Assembly (NCBI RefSeq): GCF_024362525.1
Contig: NZ_CP101458.1
Coordinates: 2,542,001-2,606,000, forward strand
Direction: 5' to 3'
Length of the DNA: 64,000 nt
Source of the DNA: Natrononativus amylolyticus
GTDB lineage: Archaea > Halobacteriota > Halobacteria > Halobacteriales > Natrialbaceae
The notes beneath the pieces are model-generated. The model was not told where the DNA came from. It searched no databases and worked only from the letters and a program-made list of their open reading frames with translations. Shown piece by piece: positions 36,704-45,935 of this stretch; within the stretch, counting starts at the first letter, position 1; each line of letters opens with the position of its first letter. Made by a program: the position numbers and the translations under genes.

Positions 36704-37717
36704 ATGCTGCAGGTCGCCATCAACGGCTACGGTACGATCGGGAAACGCGTCGCGGACGCCGTCCGCGAACAGCCCGACATGGAGGTGCTGGGCGTCGCGA
36801 AGACCCGTCCGAACTTCGAGGCCGAAACCGCCATCGAGAAGGGGTACCCGCTGTACGCCGCCATCGAGGAGCGCGCCGACCAGTTCGCGGAAGCCGGCCT
36901 CGAGATCGCCGGCCCCGTCGACGACCTCGTCGACGAAGCCGACGTCGTCGTCGACGCCACGCCCTCGGGAATCGGCGCCGAGAACAGGACGCTGTACGAG
37001 GAGTACGACACGCCCGCGCTCTATCAGGGCGGCGAGGACGCCGCGGTGGCGGACGTGAGCTTCAACGCCCGCTCGAACTACGCCGAGTCCGTCGACGCCG
37101 ACCACGTCCGCGTCGTCTCCTGTAACACGACCGGGCTCTCGCGGGTCGTGGCGCCCCTCGAGGAAACGTACGGCATCGAAAAAGTCCGCGCGACCCTCGT
37201 CCGCCGCGGCGGCGACCCCGGCCAGACCTCTCGCGGGCCGATCAACGACATTCTGCCGAACCCCGTCACGGTGCCCTCCCACCACGGCCCCGACGTCAAC
37301 ACCATCTTCCCCGATCTGGACATCGACACGCTCGGGATGAAAGTGCCCGCGACGCTGATGCACATGCACAGCCTGAACGTCACCCTCGAGGAGGGGGTCG
37401 AGGCCGCCGCGGTGAGAGAGCTGTTCGCCGACGAGTCGCGGCTGTTCCTGATCCCCGAGACGGCCGCCATCGACGGCAGCGGCAAGCTCAAGGAGTACGC
37501 CTTGGACGCCGGTCGGCCGCGGGGCGACCTCTGGGAGAACTGCATCTGGGAGGAGTCGATCTCGACGGTCGGAAACGACCTCTACCTCTTCCAGGGCATC
37601 CACCAGGAGTCCGACGTCGTCCCCGAGAACGTCGACGCGATCCGTGCGGTCACCGGCACGGCCGACGCCGAAGAGAGCATGGAGACGACAGACGAGACGC
37701 TCGGAATCGGATTCTGA
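36704..37717 (+). CDS. gap: Type II glyceraldehyde-3-phosphate dehydrogenase
   Basis: A 337-residue archaeal-type [20 protein letters not shown] at residues 5-19 is the nucleotide-binding loop, [12 protein letters not shown] at about 140 carries the catalytic Cys, and [21 protein letters not shown] the catalytic-domain loop (about 166-186). Archaeal type II GAPDH uses phosphate and NAD(P) and is usually the gluconeogenic enzyme in haloarchaea that also have the bacterial-type one. It is monocistronic, divergent from the aminopeptidase. Confidence 0.97.
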   Translation: MLQVAINGYGTIGKRVADAVREQPDMEVLGVAKTRPNFEAETAIEKGYPLYAAIEERADQFAEAGLEIAGPVDDLVDEADVVVDATPSGIGAENRTLYEEYDTPALYQGGEDAAVADVSFNARSNYAESVDADHVRVVSCNTTGLSRVVAPLEETYGIEKVRATLVRRGGDPGQTSRGPINDILPNPVTVPSHHGPDVNTIFPDLDIDTLGMKVPATLMHMHSLNVTLEEGVEAAAVRELFADESRLFLIPETAAIDGSGKLKEYALDAGRPRGDLWENCIWEESISTVGNDLYLFQGIHQESDVVPENVDAIRAVTGTADAEESMETTDETLGIGF

Positions 37718-37785
37718 TCCGGGTTTCGCCGGCGAGTATCGGATCCGACAGAAGGTTTTTGCCGCGTCGCCTGCTACGCTCGCGT

Positions 37786-38175
37786 ATGCGCCGAGATGAC
37801 CGCGACGAACCCTTCGACGACCTGTTTCGCGAAATCGAGCGGATGATGAACGACATGATGCGCGGCGCCGACGTCGACTTCGAGTCGAGTATGGAAACCG
37901 GGTTCGGCGCGGACACTCACGTCGACGTCCACGAGACGGACGACGAGGTCCGGATCGTCGCCGACCTCCCCGGCGTCCCGAAGGAGAACATCGACCTCGA
38001 GTGCGACGGCAAGACGCTCACGATCTCCGCCCACAGCGACCACCGCGAGTACGACGAGCGGGTCACGCTCCCCCGTCGCGTGAACGAACACACGGCCTCG
38101 GCGACGTACAACAACGGCGTCCTCGAGGTCGTCTTCGATCCCGCAGAGCAGTCCTCGGACATCAGTCTCGAGTAG
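37786..38175 (+). CDS. Hsp20/alpha-crystallin small heat-shock protein
   Basis: A 129-residue protein from ATG 37786 (MRRDDRDEPFDDL). Residues about 45-125 form the alpha-crystallin domain: HVDVHETDDEVRIVADLPGV and TLTISAHSDHREYDE; the family's ALPxGVL-like strand reads NNGVLEVVFD. The C-terminal IxI-type tail is DISLE. It is a holdase chaperone. The in-frame TTG at 37759 is not needed; GGTTTTTGCC at 37753-37762 looks like the TATA element. Confidence 0.92.
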   Translation: MRRDDRDEPFDDLFREIERMMNDMMRGADVDFESSMETGFGADTHVDVHETDDEVRIVADLPGVPKENIDLECDGKTLTISAHSDHREYDERVTLPRRVNEHTASATYNNGVLEVVFDPAEQSSDISLE

Positions 38176-38711
38176 CGCGATCCGAGAGACCGCCGTGACG
38201 CTATCCTCGCCGTTCGTTTCACCGGCCAAAGACGTATTTCCCGACGATCCGTACGACGGTTCCAGACCTGGCAAGGGGAAGGTCGAGTACGAGTGACCCG
38301 CGTGACTCTCGAACTGCGGAACTGGTGCTGGAAACATCCCATTTCGTCCGGAATCGCCGGCTCGTACGAGGAAGCGGACGTCGTAAGACGAGCCAAACCG
38401 CCACAGGTCGGGCAGGTCCGCCGACGGCTTCGCCTCAATAGTAAGAACGCGACTGTCATCGATTCGAGGGCGATCGAACGGTTCCGTTTCGGTGAGATCC
38501 ACCCCTCGAGGCGAGACAACAGCGAGTTGCCGGAGGAGACGGATCGGAAACGGTCTGAGCGGTTTATGCCGTCCGTGACGCTTGGAGGCTTAGAGGGGGG
38601 CTCGAACGGCGACTGAAGTAGTGAGAAGAGAAGACGCGTATCGGTACTCAGCCAGGACAGGACAGTCAACTGTAGCCGGAAGTCGGTCGCGAACAGCCCC
38701 AGAGACACCGA
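38176..38711. other. Non-coding stretch between hsp20 and the glycosyltransferase gene
   Basis: 536 bp with no convincing gene: reading frames on both strands have composition unlike proteins and no start context. GCGGTTTATGCC near 38558 may be a TATA element for the glycosyltransferase gene, which would give it a leader of some 125 nt. Possibly the leader is regulatory; no known riboswitch is recognised. Confidence 0.5.
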
Positions 38712-40022
38712 ATGAGAGGGCAACGCGAAAACGGAGCGGAGAGGGAGTACCGATACGGCCCGCCCGAGAGTACAGTTGCCGGGATCGTCGCATCGTCGGC
38801 CGATGGCGGTACGATAGACGAGATCGGTCAGATTCGGCGAGCGAAGGCTGCCGGCTACGACGTTCTCGTCGCGCTCTCGAGCGAACGGTCACCGGAACTG
38901 GCCCGATTCGCCCGGCTGATCGGTGCGCAGGTCGTCGACATCGACCTCGACGTCGACGACGCCGTCTCCCGGGACGTTCTCGCCTATTTAGCCTCCCAGC
39001 AGGGATACTCGAGCATCACGTATCCGGACGGCGATGCACCGACCGAACCGATCGACCCCGTCGAGCGACTCGAGTGGGCGACGGAACCCGACCGATCGGG
39101 GCGAGCGGACCGCCGACCGCCGCACGTCGTCGCGATACCCGCCTACAACGAGGCGGGAACGATCGCCGAAATTGTCGAATCCGCGACCGCACACGCCGAC
39201 CGCGTACTGGTGATCGACGACGGGAGCGTCGACGAGACGGCCGAGCGGGCGCGCGAAGCGGGAGCGACCGTCATTCGGCACGACTTCAACATGGGGTACG
39301 GCGCGGCGCTCAAGACCGCGTTCGACGACGCGGCGCGGCGAGGAGCGCGCTCGCTCGTCACGCTCGACGGCGACGGGCAACACGACGCCGTAGACATCCC
39401 GGTACTGCGCGAGGCGCTCGAGGCCGGCTCGGCGGACGTCGTCATCGGGAGCCGGTTCGTCGAGGGGGCGGCGACGGACATCAGTCCGCTGCGTCGGTCG
39501 GGGCTCTGGCTGATCAACGTCCTGACGAACGTGAGTCTGGGCTACGTCGGCCCCCGCGGGCGGATCTCCGACACCCAGAGCGGCTTTCGCGCCTACAGCG
39601 GCCGAGCGGTTCGCTCGCTCAGCGGGGACGACCGACTCGAGAGCCAGATGGGCGCGAGCACCGACATCCTCTACCACGCGCGAAAGTACGGCTACGAGAT
39701 CGAGGAGGTCGGGACCAGTATTTCGTACGACGTCGCGAACTCGAGCAGCCAGGGGCCGTTCTCCCACGGAATGACGCTCGTGACGAACATCGCGAAGACG
39801 GCCGCGTACCAGCATCCGGTTCTGAGTCTCGGTCTCCCGGGGCTTGTAAGCGTACTTATCGGGCTTTGGTTGTCGTTCGTGGTTGTCGTGGGGTATCTCG
39901 AGACGGGGACTGTGGGTATAACGTCGTTCATAGTCGCAATTCTCTGTGGGTGGTTCGGTGCCGTCGCGTCGATTACAGCCGTACTTATCGTGGTGCTCAA
40001 GGTACACGGTGGTCCGAAATAA
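38712..40022 (+). CDS. Family 2 glycosyltransferase, dolichyl-phosphate hexose synthase-like, with C-terminal membrane segments
   Basis: A 436-residue protein. Residues about 20-125 are an alpha/beta domain with DILVALSSERSPELARF-like sequence (read VLVALSSERSPELARF) that may bind a nucleotide. Residues 138-360 are GT-A family 2: AIPAYNEAGTIAEIV, VLVIDDGSVDET, MGYGAALKTAF, TLDGDGQHD and SDTQSGFRAYSG. The last 80 residues contain two hydrophobic segments (LPGLVSVLIGLWLSFVVVVG and IVAILCGWFGAVASITAVLI). It likely charges polyprenyl phosphate with a sugar for N-glycan or polysaccharide assembly. Base composition changes to AT-rich at about 39840, within the membrane-segment part, marking the left border of the polysaccharide island. 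Confidence 0.88.
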   Translation: MRGQRENGAEREYRYGPPESTVAGIVASSADGGTIDEIGQIRRAKAAGYDVLVALSSERSPELARFARLIGAQVVDIDLDVDDAVSRDVLAYLASQQGYSSITYPDGDAPTEPIDPVERLEWATEPDRSGRADRRPPHVVAIPAYNEAGTIAEIVESATAHADRVLVIDDGSVDETAERAREAGATVIRHDFNMGYGAALKTAFDDAARRGARSLVTLDGDGQHDAVDIPVLREALEAGSADVVIGSRFVEGAATDISPLRRSGLWLINVLTNVSLGYVGPRGRISDTQSGFRAYSGRAVRSLSGDDRLESQMGASTDILYHARKYGYEIEEVGTSISYDVANSSSQGPFSHGMTLVTNIAKTAAYQHPVLSLGLPGLVSVLIGLWLSFVVVVGYLETGTVGITSFIVAILCGWFGAVASITAVLIVVLKVHGGPK

Positions 40023-40062
40023 GACAGTTTCACCCTCGTTTAAAACGACAAATTAAGTAGAT

Positions 40063-41241
40063 ATGAATGTACTTCAAATAGATAAGAAATCGCCGTACCC
40101 GCCATCGAGTGGGGCCGAAAAACGCGTGTGGAGAACGGCGGAGAGACTATCCAAACTGGGCGAGGTGTGGCTCGCCGCTCCTGACTGTGGCAGCGGTTCC
40201 GTTCCAGCGCCGGTCGAGTTTGTACCGATTCGGTCGCGAATGATGACGCGGAAGTTCGTGAGCAATGACCTCTGGTACGGTGGGTTTGTGGTCGGCGAAC
40301 GAAACCCCGTTCAGTGGATGCAGACAACCGTAATCACTCGCAGTCTTACCGCTCTAGACGTGAAATTCGATGTAGTCGTCTCAGAGGCTCCACAAATGAT
40401 TCCTCCCGCAAGAACAATGGCAGAGAAACACAACGCGAAACTACTAATAAATAAGCACAACTCGTATTTCGATTTGTTGGATCAGTATCTCGTACAATCA
40501 GCCTTTCCAGATCCGCTTCGCCAACGTGCGGTAAAGAACTTGAAACGGTACGAACAACAATCTATTAACGTTGCAGATATCGTCGTATTTCAGTCTGAGG
40601 ACGACCAGAAATCTTTCGAGATACCCCAAGACACCGTAACGATGGTGATTCCGAACGGAACAGATTACGAGGAGATACAATCTGGAGGAGATCCCGACGA
40701 CCTTGCTGGTAAGCTAGGTATCAGTACAAATTCGTTCGTCTGCCTATTCATCGGTTCGTACGATTACGAACCGAATACTGCTGCGGCCGAGACAATCATA
40801 TACGATCTTGCACCCCAACTGCGAGAAATGGAGTTCGTACTAGTTGGGCGAAATCCACCCCCTACGTCCCAGCCAAACGTCCATACTACCGGGTACGTCG
40901 AACAGTTGAGCGACGCGCTCGAACTCGCGGATATCGGGCTTTGTCCGATACCGCGAGGGTCCGGCACAAAATTAAAAATGCTCGATTACATGGCTGCCGG
41001 ACTCCCGATCGTGACGACGTCTGTCGGAGCACAGGGACTGCCGATCGCTGGCGGCAAGCACGCGCTGGTATGCGACGACGCGGCCGCGATGATCACAGCA
41101 ATAACGGAGGTAGCCGACTCCCCCGAACTCCGTTCGCGGCTTTCGACGAATGCGTACGCACTTTCACAACAATACGCGTGGAGTACGCTCATGGACGGTT
41201 ACGACCGCTTGTTCGAGGTAGAACTCCTACAATTAGAGTGA
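40063..41241 (+). CDS. GT4-type glycosyltransferase
   Basis: A 392-residue GT-B fold enzyme. The N-terminal half starts MNVLQIDKKSPYPPSSGAEKR; the C-terminal half has CLFIGSYDYEPNTAAAETI, LVGRNPPPT and the donor-binding PRGSGTKLKMLDYMAAGLPI, where a Glu of the usual EALA motif is replaced by K-M-L-D. Transfers a sugar from a nucleotide donor at the inner face of the membrane. Codon use is visibly AT-richer than in flanking housekeeping genes. It follows the GT2 gene by 40 bp. Confidence 0.88.
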   Translation: MNVLQIDKKSPYPPSSGAEKRVWRTAERLSKLGEVWLAAPDCGSGSVPAPVEFVPIRSRMMTRKFVSNDLWYGGFVVGERNPVQWMQTTVITRSLTALDVKFDVVVSEAPQMIPPARTMAEKHNAKLLINKHNSYFDLLDQYLVQSAFPDPLRQRAVKNLKRYEQQSINVADIVVFQSEDDQKSFEIPQDTVTMVIPNGTDYEEIQSGGDPDDLAGKLGISTNSFVCLFIGSYDYEPNTAAAETIIYDLAPQLREMEFVLVGRNPPPTSQPNVHTTGYVEQLSDALELADIGLCPIPRGSGTKLKMLDYMAAGLPIVTTSVGAQGLPIAGGKHALVCDDAAAMITAITEVADSPELRSRLSTNAYALSQQYAWSTLMDGYDRLFEVELLQLE

Positions 41242-41291
41242 GAAATCATCGGCGCGAGCTCCCTCCGAGGCTTGTAAACTCTACCATCGCA

Positions 41292-42485
41292 TCAGTTCGT
41301 GTATACATCGATCAATCGGTCAGTGTGGTCATCGAGCGTGTAGTGAGTTGCCCATCGTCGGGCATTCTCTTTCAGTGTTTGGAGGTCTCGACCCAACACC
41401 TCATCGGTCATTGCGAGGAACGCGTCGACGTCACCAGGTGGGAAGAGCGCCCCGGTTACGCCGGGTTCGATCAACTCGGGGAACCCGCCGATATCGCTGG
41501 CGATCACGGGTAGACCCTGTGCGAACGCCTCGATGATAACCAATCCGGCGGTCTCACGAACAAGCGATGGTACGACAGCCACAGTCGACGCCTGACGAAG
41601 CGTCTCGAGTTCGGATTGCGAAAGAAAACCATGATACCGTACATTGTCTAGTTGGACCGCCGCATCCAGAACGGCCCGTTCGTATGGTCCCGTTCCGCAG
41701 ATGTGAAAGGTGATGTCGGGGCGACGCCGAGCTGCAGTCAGCACGGTTTCGACCCCTTTCGCTTTCGTTAACCGTCCCGCAAAAAGGACGGTCGGTGCTG
41801 CTGGTGGAGGTGGCACCTCGTCGACTACGCGCTCAACACCGTGGCGAAGTAATACGCATACAGTAGTCCGAAAGAACCCGTGCGCTCGGTGTTCGTCGAT
41901 CACATCGCGACTAGGGCCGATCACGGTGTCGGGCACACCGAACAAGAACCGTTGCAAGCGACTGAAAACCGCGCATATAAAGGGATGATTCCCGACCGTG
42001 CGTAACTCCGCATTGCGAACCGACGCGAGTCGTGGGTTGCTGTTCGGACAGACGAGATTGTAATCATGGAGCGTATGAACGTGCCGTATCCCACGCCGTT
42101 GAGAGATCTGACCCGTGAGCGTTGAAATCCCGTCAAGGTTGTTCGTATGGACGACGTCTGGTTGCTCTTGTGTCAAAACCCACGAGATAGCAGCAGCAGC
42201 GTGTAAGTTTGCTGCATCGAGGAGTCGCCAGCCGGCCTGGATCGGAAGACTATGTTGCTCATACACACTCACGTGGGCCACGTTGAGTGGGAAGAACCGC
42301 CAAATTGTGATACCGTCGTAGGTATCGTTCTTCGGAACGAGAGAGGTAATGCCCTCGTATGGTCTCGTCGTGATCACGACGGTGTCGTGTCCCCGCCTCT
42401 GGAGAGATTTCGCGATCCGATGAACGTAAATCTCGGCGCCGCCTCTAACCGATAGTGGGTTCCCGGATACTAGGGCAACTTTCAC
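41292..42485 (-). CDS. GT4-type glycosyltransferase
   Basis: A 397-residue GT-B glycosyltransferase when started at GTG 42485 (MKVALVSGNPLSVRGGAE). A TATA element ATATAT at 42519-42524 predicts a start of transcription near 42495, downstream of the alternative ATGs at 42512 and 42527; the usual family beginning also favours the GTG. PPPPAAPTVLFAGRLTKAKG opens the donor domain, FHICGTGPYERAVLD follows, and VRETAGLVIIEAFAQGLPVI holds the conserved E.E pair. It faces opposite to its neighbours, and converges on the GT4 gene before it. Confidence 0.87.
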   Translation of the reverse strand: MKVALVSGNPLSVRGGAEIYVHRIAKSLQRRGHDTVVITTRPYEGITSLVPKNDTYDGITIWRFFPLNVAHVSVYEQHSLPIQAGWRLLDAANLHAAAAISWVLTQEQPDVVHTNNLDGISTLTGQISQRRGIRHVHTLHDYNLVCPNSNPRLASVRNAELRTVGNHPFICAVFSRLQRFLFGVPDTVIGPSRDVIDEHRAHGFFRTTVCVLLRHGVERVVDEVPPPPAAPTVLFAGRLTKAKGVETVLTAARRRPDITFHICGTGPYERAVLDAAVQLDNVRYHGFLSQSELETLRQASTVAVVPSLVRETAGLVIIEAFAQGLPVIASDIGGFPELIEPGVTGALFPPGDVDAFLAMTDEVLGRDLQTLKENARRWATHYTLDDHTDRLIDVYTN

Positions 42486-42718
42486 ACAGGGTATGGCATC
42501 GAACGAGCGCATAAATCTATATATCAAATTTGATCTATTTTCACATAGGATTCTGTAACAATCGCCAACTGTAGGACGGTATGTCAGTACACCAATTGAT
42601 CACCCACAGGATGGCCCGTGGTTGCACATGTAACCTCCGCATCACCCGATTGTTCTGAAATACCAGATAATAGATGGAGGTCTCTAGTACGAAAGACGGT
42701 GTCAAAACCCCATGGTGA

Positions 42719-43311
42719 GTGTCAACCGGTGGAAACGAGCACAAGCAGGGAGTCGAAAAGTTGGGCACACGAGAACTGCTGGGGAAAAATGGTGTACAGA
42801 GATATTTTCAGGAGAGATCCAACAGGAATATGGCATCATTCGAGGGCGAGTGCGTTCTCGCAGTTGGCTCGGGCACCGGCGGAATCCACGACATCCCAGT
42901 CGATTGTTTTTCGGTTGGAATCGATCCGTTGACGGTCGAATTTTTGGGTACCGTCGAAGACACTAACGCCCATCTAATCACAGGGGTCGGTGAACGACTC
43001 CCGTTTTCAGAGAACACCTTCGATTCGTCTGGTCACTCAACGTACTCGATCACGTGCAGAAACCTGCAGATGTAATCGCTGAAGCATTCCGTGACCTTCG
43101 GCCGGGAGGTAATTTGTATTTAGACGTCAATTGCTTTTCCCTCCCAGCCACTGTTCGTAAACAGCTCGGATGGATAGATCAGCTACACCCCCATCATTTT
43201 TCTCCTACACAAATGCGTTCATTAATTAGTTCTGCCGGATTCACTATCAAACAGCTCGAGGTCACCAAAGCCTCCTTCGAACAATCAGGAAAAAAGTTCA
43301 TAGCAAACTGA
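42719..43311 (+). pseudogene. SAM-dependent methyltransferase (type 11), frameshifted
   Basis: Two overlapping frames make up one methyltransferase. The first (from 42719) runs through motif I VLAVGSGTGGI and VGERLPFSENTFDSS, then stops at 43075. The second frame, in which TTC GTC TGG begins near 43027, reads FVWSLNVLDHVQKPADVI (the motif expected after ENTFD) and continues to 43311 through FRDLRPGGNLYLDVN. One base has been gained or lost close to 43026, so the enzyme is probably inactive. A sequencing error is the alternative. Between 42486 and 42718 there is no gene. Confidence 0.8.
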
Positions 43312-43482
43312 AATTTATATCTAGAAGTCATATTTTCCGACTCAGAAAAGGATATCTTATTGGTCAGAAGCCGACCGAGCGGAGATGAACTCGGCCAAAG
43401 CGGATCTTACAGAATAAAAGTGAATTACCTCCAATACGGTAGCAATACTTTAGAATGAGTACGAGCTTCATATGAGCTAATT

Positions 43483-45432
43483 GTGCGTATAAAGCATCTC
43501 CAAGCTCTAGAACAGGCGTTCTATCCCATAGCAATCCTTACAATAATCGGAGTACTATTATTGGTCTACGCACTGGTTGGGACGATATCTGCAATCAAAG
43601 GAAGCTACGTACTCATCGGCCTGCTTCTCGCGTATAGCATCACAGCGGTCGTGATACCAGGAGAGCGGTCTCATCGCACGATGCGAACGGATCGCTATTT
43701 GAAACTCCTCGTCATCAGCTGGCTGTTCGCTCTTGCGGTTGCGGTTTTAACCGCGAACCGGTTGTACGGACTGTTGATCGGTCTGCCGATTGGTTATCTT
43801 CTCCTAGGGCTCCAGCTTCGATCGAAAACGTCACCCCCATCGTATCTGTTCCAGATTGCGCTACTGTTCTCACTGGGACCACTGACAAAATATCTAACAA
43901 ACGGATTCTATTTCGGGGAAGGGGATATATTTCACAACTCGAGATGGATCAATGAGTTGGTAGAAAGCGGTCAACTTGCGTCGCTCGAGCGGTACGCTGA
44001 TTTCCCCGGGTATCATCTTCTGAGCGCTACGGTAAGTGCTGTAACCGATCTTCCAGCCTACGATACCGTGGTGATGGTACAGCTTTCGGCATTTGTAATG
44101 TCAATAGTGGTAATATACCTCCTGGGGGAGATGTTATTGAAAGATGCCCGGTTGGCGATTATCATTGCGTTAGGAATGTCACTCGTGTTTTGGATGTCAT
44201 TCTACGTGATGCGTGGGGTTCCACAAACGGTTGCCACCACACTCGTTGTGTTTATCTTGTACATCGCGTTTCGTAGTCGGATACAGAACACCAATTTGAG
44301 ATGTATAGCGATGGGGATCATCGTAGGATTCACACTCGTTTTCACACATCACCTCACAATATTATTATTTGCACCGATCATCGCAGTTATTCTCCTCACA
44401 CCCTGGATCCAAAATCGCTACACTGACATCCCATCAGCACGTCAACCACAAGCGCTTGTATTTATCATCACCGGCGTATTAGCTGTGTTTTATTGGTCCG
44501 TCCAAGGGCAATTTACCGGAGAGTTATTGTATTTTTCCCGAATCATGTTACAAGCGGTAATCTCAACCGGAGAGGGTGCCGGAAATCTCACATATGCATT
44601 CGGGTATACGTTGCCCCCGCTAAGTGCTCGGTCCGCAGCTCGCAGTCTCTTGACCCCTGAAGGGATCTATTTTATCCTCCTCGTGACTGTCTCAACCCTC
44701 GGGATCCAACACTTACTTTCCAGGCTCGACCGGTATTCGAACGTACTCGGACTCTGTCTCGTCGGTATACTCGGTGCACCGCTCGTCCTTCGATCCCCAA
44801 TCCTCACCGAACACGACCGGCTTCGGTTATCGTTCGCGATCTTTTTCGTTTTTCTCGTCGGAATCGGGTTACTTCGTGTACTCGAGGCGGGCCACAGAGC
44901 ACGAAGCGCCCAAGTGATTTTCCTCGTTCTGTTAGTAGCTCTCGGAACGCTCTCTCCACTCATCGCCGGAGACGACATGTACAGTGTACGCCAGGGTGAG
45001 AGCCTCTACGATGATCGGCCGCTCCCAGAGCCGGATAAGGAGTTCTCGGCAGGGGAATACAATCAGCTTCGGGACATCAGTTCGTTTGCACAAGCAAGCG
45101 ACGGCGGAATTTCGAGTTTCTCACACGAGACCCGAGCCCTCGAGATGTTTGGGGTTGATAACGCGACCGACGATTCATTATATGTGTCATCAGAGGGGCT
45201 GGATTCCGACCGAAGCCTGTTCCTGTACCGTGATCGGTGGCCAGACCATCGGACCCCACACGACCAGTCGGAAACTCTCTTACGAATCACGATGTCCGAA
45301 ACATGGCTCGAACAGCTGATTGTAACAGAAAACAAGGTGTACGATACCGGGGAGATGGGTCTTTTGTGGAAGAATGATGGCGGCACATACGGCAGCGAAG
45401 CCACAGAAACGGTTGATACTGGCACACAATAG
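43483..45432 (+). CDS. Large polytopic membrane protein, GT-C-like, polysaccharide locus
   Basis: A 649-residue protein from GTG 43483. At least twelve hydrophobic segments fill residues 10-500 (for example IAILTIIGVLLLVYALVG, IAVILLTPWI, ALVFIITGVLAVFYW, VIFLVLLVALGTLS). The first large loop contains GEGDIFHNSRWINELV, an acidic pair in the place where GT-C glycosyltransferases have their catalytic motif, then YADFPGYHLLSA. A soluble C-terminal tail of about 150 residues follows. Likely a polyprenyl-phosphate-sugar-dependent transferase or a polymerase; the family is not recognised. 43312-43482 upstream is empty. Confidence 0.65.
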   Translation: MRIKHLQALEQAFYPIAILTIIGVLLLVYALVGTISAIKGSYVLIGLLLAYSITAVVIPGERSHRTMRTDRYLKLLVISWLFALAVAVLTANRLYGLLIGLPIGYLLLGLQLRSKTSPPSYLFQIALLFSLGPLTKYLTNGFYFGEGDIFHNSRWINELVESGQLASLERYADFPGYHLLSATVSAVTDLPAYDTVVMVQLSAFVMSIVVIYLLGEMLLKDARLAIIIALGMSLVFWMSFYVMRGVPQTVATTLVVFILYIAFRSRIQNTNLRCIAMGIIVGFTLVFTHHLTILLFAPIIAVILLTPWIQNRYTDIPSARQPQALVFIITGVLAVFYWSVQGQFTGELLYFSRIMLQAVISTGEGAGNLTYAFGYTLPPLSARSAARSLLTPEGIYFILLVTVSTLGIQHLLSRLDRYSNVLGLCLVGILGAPLVLRSPILTEHDRLRLSFAIFFVFLVGIGLLRVLEAGHRARSAQVIFLVLLVALGTLSPLIAGDDMYSVRQGESLYDDRPLPEPDKEFSAGEYNQLRDISSFAQASDGGISSFSHETRALEMFGVDNATDDSLYVSSEGLDSDRSLFLYRDRWPDHRTPHDQSETLLRITMSETWLEQLIVTENKVYDTGEMGLLWKNDGGTYGSEATETVDTGTQ

Positions 45433-45607
45433 CATCCAGAAGCCAAGATCTGTATACCGCTCTTCTGTAGGGATTGTTGATACTGCTCAGTTGTGACTCT
45501 CGAATCGAAGACGACAGGGACACTGCTGACGCGGTGCCCGATGCAGATGATTCCGATCAATGTGTTTGGGTCGGAATCGGTCGCAGCCAACCTATTGCAG
45601 CAGGTTC

Positions 45608-45722
45608 GCTATAGTAGTCGTTGAAACGATTTACTCACCGGTCGCACGGGAGCGGCCAGCAGGCACGCGCTGGCCGCACATTCACGACTGGGAGTGCAAT
45701 GACATTCAACGACTACTATAGC
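45608..45722. mobile_element. MITE with perfect 18 bp terminal inverted repeats (IS1595-associated)
   Basis: 115 bp flanked by GCTATAGTAGTCGTTGAA and its exact reverse complement. An inner 9 bp inverted repeat (GCGGCCAGC/GCTGGCCGC) forms a central hairpin. It has no coding capacity. The right end abuts the relic of an IS1595-type transposase, suggesting that the inverted repeats belong to that IS family. Confidence 0.85.
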
Positions 45723-45874
45723 ATAACGGTGTTTCTTGTCCCCGCTGCCGTTCTGACCGCAACGATCAGAACGGCAGCGGGCACTCCCAGCGCTATCTCT
45801 GTAAGAATTGCGACCGTACGTTCAACGATAAGACTGGCACAATCTTTGCCCACGCGATCAAAGCCATGCTGTGA
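45723..45874 (+). pseudogene. IS1595-family transposase relic (zinc-ribbon end)
   Basis: In the frame from 45737, CPRCRSDRNDQNGSGHSQRY continues as LCKNCDRTFNDKTGTIFAH and stops at 45874. This is the N-terminal zinc ribbon (CxxC...CxxC, then RTFND.TGT.F.H) of haloarchaeal IS1595-type transposases. The DDE catalytic domain is missing and no start remains, so only a fragment of some 50 codons survives. It lies directly next to an inverted repeat end at 45705-45722. Confidence 0.8.
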
Positions 45875-45935
45875 AATCAACAAAGTGCTACACAAGAGGT
45901 ATACTTTAGAGTGCTTCGCATACTGTTCTGTAAGC

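Noticed and set aside
38293-38616. 107-codon plus-strand frame between hsp20 and the GT2 gene
   Set aside because: Composition is basic and unlike haloarchaeal proteins, and no start signals or motifs are visible.
45621-45935. N-terminal 105 codons of the open frame leading into the propeller protein
   Set aside because: They translate a MITE and, in the wrong frame, the IS1595 transposase relic; ATG 45936 is the sensible start.
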